5,431 nt of DNA from Patescibacteria group bacterium (GTDB taxonomy: Bacteria; Patescibacteriota; Minisyncoccia; UBA6257; 02-FULL-45-10c). The translations under genes and the position numbers were made by a program. The first letter of the stretch is position 1. Each line of letters begins with the position of its first letter. This document shows, piece by piece, positions 3,480-5,431 of the stretch. The notes beneath the pieces are model-generated. The model made no database searches. It saw only the letters and a program-made list of their open reading frames with translations, and had not been told where the DNA came from. The DNA lies in contig JAMCXE010000014.1 of assembly GCA_023474975.1 (NCBI GenBank), positions 1 to 5,431 on the forward strand. Reading direction: 5' to 3'.

Positions 3480-5431
3480 ATGCTTTTAAAACGTTTAGAA
3501 CTTGTAGGATTTAAATCTTTTGCAGATAAAACCGTCTTAGATTTTCCGGGTGGAATTGCCGGCATCGTTGGTCCGAATGGAAGCGGAAAAAGCAATGTTA
3601 TCGATGGCGTGCGTTGGATATTGGGCGAAAGAGAAGCAAAAAATTTAAGAGGCGACAAAGTAGAAGACCTGATCTTCGCCGGAACCCAAAAAAGGCCAAG
3701 AATGGGCATGGCTCAAGTGAGTCTTACCTTTGATAACAGCACTGGTTTTTTTCCGGTAGATTTTTCTGAGGTTTCGGTAGTAAGAAGAATAGATCGTGAT
3801 GGAGTTTCGCAATATTTTTTAAATAAATCAGAGGTTCGCCTGAAAGACATTATTGATTTTTTTGCCAAGGCCAGACTAGGCACACATGGTCTTACTGTCA
3901 TCAATCAAGGAGAAAGCGATCTTTTTGTAAAATCAACGCCGGAAGAACGAAGGGAAATGATCGAAGAAATTTTAGGCTTGAGACAATATCAGATAAAAAA
4001 GAATGATGCTCAAAGAAAACTTAAGAATACTAATATAAACCTGGATAAGGTGAGGGTAATGATAGAAGAGATCGGCCCGCATCTTAAGTTTTTAAAACGT
4101 CAAACGGGAAAATGGGAGAAATTAGCGGAAACCGAAAAAGAACTTAATGACTTGGAATATTCTTATTTCAGAAGCAAGCTAAAAGAACTTTCCGTTGAGC
4201 TGCAAAAATTTGAGCCCCAACTAAAAGAGATCGATCTGAAAATATCCGCTAAAAATGCGGAGCTTAAAATCTTACAAGGAAAATTGCTTAAGGTTGAATC
4301 TTCACGGCCTAGTAATCGTAGCGAGCTGGAAAAAATAGAGAATAAAAAAGATCTGCTGCTTGGTAAAAAATCAGAATTGGAAAAAGAGCTTGGTAGATTA
4401 GAAGCTAAAATTGAATTTTCTTCTACGGTAGAAGTTGATCCCAAGAAGGCAATCATTGTTTTGAACGATCTTAAAAAAGCTATCGAGAGTCTTTTCGTGG
4501 AAAGCGATCTGGCAAAGATAAAACTAAAGCTTAATGAAATTTTTTCTAAGCTAGATAATTTTTTAAAATTCGGGAACGAAAATGGCGGTTCCGATGAGCT
4601 TGCCAAGCTAAAGCTTTCAAAAGATAAATTATCGGGTCAACTTTTTGAGATCGTTAAAGAATTAGAATCTTTGAAAAAAGACGAAAATGGTTTTTCTGCC
4701 GGCTTGGAAAGCTTCAATTCTGAATTCAAAAAAGCTTTTCATGAGGTTGAATCTAAAAAAGATGAAATTGCTGGATTAGAATCTGAAAAAAGCAGGATCT
4801 CTTTTAGTTCGGAAAGGTTTAATTTAAAAATGCAAGATCTAGAAACGCAGATATCCCAAGCGGGTAAAAATATCAATGAATTAAGGACGGGTTTGGAAAA
4901 CGCTGAAATTATAAATGCTTTTGAGATGGAGCGAAAAATATTTAGGCTTCGGGCGGAGATAGCCAGCGTTGGTGAGATAGATCAAGCACTTTTAAATGAG
5001 GCTAAGGAAACTGAGGCTAGGTTTAATTTTCTTTCAACGCAAATGGCTGATCTGGAAAAGGCCGCTAAAGATCTGTCCGTTTTAATAAAAGATCTCGATG
5101 TAAAGATACATAATGATTTTGCCTCGTCTCTGAATAAAATTAATGAGGAATTTAATAAATTTTTCCAGCTTATGTTTGGCGGCGGAAAGGGAAGACTTCT
5201 TTTAGAAAAACCAGAACCTAAAAAACAAGTTTTGCCCGATGAGGGATTGGCCGACGAAGCTAATCCTATGCCGAAAGCGGTAGAAAATGACGAAGAAGAA
5301 TTATCAGCGGGTATAGAAATCGATCTTACTTTGCCTCGTAAAAAAATTCATGGCCTAGAAATGCTTTCTGGTGGTGAAAAAAGCTTAGTATCGATCGCTG
5401 TTTTATTCGCTCTTATTTCTGTAAGCCCCCC
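3480..5431 (+). CDS. smc: Short SMC-family chromosome segregation ATPase, 3' end cut by window
   Basis: SMC proteins are ABC-type ATPases that form rings and organise and segregate the chromosome, normally with ScpA/ScpB. The 650 visible residues are open to the window end. The N-terminal head opens with LKRLELVGFKSFAD (3-16), then Walker A GPNGSGKSN (31-39), RWILGE, a Q-loop INQGESD (141-147, Q143) and EERREMIEEILGL. Residues about 170-313 and 373-545 are Lys/Glu/Leu-rich coiled coil. The C-terminal head begins at FFQLMFGGGKGRLLL (561-575), has an acidic insert (about 578-610), then GIEIDL and the ABC signature LSGGEKS (629-635). In ordinary SMC the signature falls near residue 1,080-1,100; here it is about 450 residues earlier, and the GG-rich hinge domain is not recognisable between the coils. 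No Cys is seen, so there is no Rad50-type zinc hook. Walker B lies beyond the window. ATG 3480 gives the standard N-terminus. The family is sure; canonical condensin function is less so. Confidence 0.93.
   Translation, partial: MLLKRLELVGFKSFADKTVLDFPGGIAGIVGPNGSGKSNVIDGVRWILGEREAKNLRGDKVEDLIFAGTQKRPRMGMAQVSLTFDNSTGFFPVDFSEVSVVRRIDRDGVSQYFLNKSEVRLKDIIDFFAKARLGTHGLTVINQGESDLFVKSTPEERREMIEEILGLRQYQIKKNDAQRKLKNTNINLDKVRVMIEEIGPHLKFLKRQTGKWEKLAETEKELNDLEYSYFRSKLKELSVELQKFEPQLKEIDLKISAKNAELKILQGKLLKVESSRPSNRSELEKIENKKDLLLGKKSELEKELGRLEAKIEFSSTVEVDPKKAIIVLNDLKKAIESLFVESDLAKIKLKLNEIFSKLDNFLKFGNENGGSDELAKLKLSKDKLSGQLFEIVKELESLKKDENGFSAGLESFNSEFKKAFHEVESKKDEIAGLESEKSRISFSSERFNLKMQDLETQISQAGKNINELRTGLENAEIINAFEMERKIFRLRAEIASVGEIDQALLNEAKETEARFNFLSTQMADLEKAAKDLSVLIKDLDVKIHNDFASSLNKINEEFNKFFQLMFGGGKGRLLLEKPEPKKQVLPDEGLADEANPMPKAVENDEEELSAGIEIDLTLPRKKIHGLEMLSGGEKSLVSIAVLFALISVSP

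Noticed and set aside
4163..4606. Minus-strand open frame of 147 codons inside smc
   Set aside because: It is Ser/Phe/Leu-rich, as expected from the antisense of Lys/Glu-rich coiled-coil codons, and lies wholly within smc.

Overview
The window looks like a chromosomal piece of a bacterium from the Candidate Phyla Radiation (Patescibacteria), most likely Parcubacteria-like. That placement is inference. It rests on the low G+C of most of the window, the form of ribosomal protein L32 (MGGVPV N-terminus, four-Cys zinc site), the half-length SMC with an acidic insert beside its signature motif, and the near absence of Shine-Dalgarno sequences. All supported genes are on the + strand and there are no tRNA, rRNA, IS or CRISPR features.

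Layout. Positions 1-219 hold no supported gene but contain a perfect 17-bp palindrome (64-80), a 9-bp nested inverted repeat (37-45/97-105), a strong sigma70-type promoter (133-162) and a good ribosome binding site (207-214). These drive a small GC-rich gene (220-555) for a stand-alone sigma70 region-4-like helix-turn-helix protein, closed by a GC-rich structured 3' tail and a clear rho-independent terminator (633-661). This is a self-contained cassette whose base composition differs from everything downstream.

After an AT-rich spacer with a tandem 7-bp repeat (768-795) comes a tightly packed housekeeping block: rpmF (807-968), nusB (976-1491), rnc (1722-2423), a fused cytidylyltransferase-like/Maf-like protein (2413-3459, overlapping rnc by 11 nt) and smc (3480 to the window end, truncated by the edge). 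The nusB-rnc spacer holds a charged open frame that may be a frameshifted NusB tail, then a second 7-bp-periodic array that folds into a long hairpin just before the rnc start.

How the genes fit together. rpmF, nusB and rnc serve ribosome assembly and rRNA transcription/processing: NusB acts in rRNA antitermination, RNase III cuts rRNA precursors, and L32 is a 50S protein. The rnc-smc proximity echoes the rnc-smc-ftsY order of Firmicutes, with the fusion gene inserted between.

Points most worth a second look: (1) an SMC with normal ATPase heads but no recognisable hinge and about half the usual length; (2) a nucleotidyltransferase-Maf fusion; (3) heptamer arrays ending 11-12 nt before both the rpmF and rnc start codons, one forming a hairpin that could be an RNase III autoregulation site; (4) Asn in place of a metal-binding Asp in RNase III; (5) the foreign-looking region-4-only regulator cassette.
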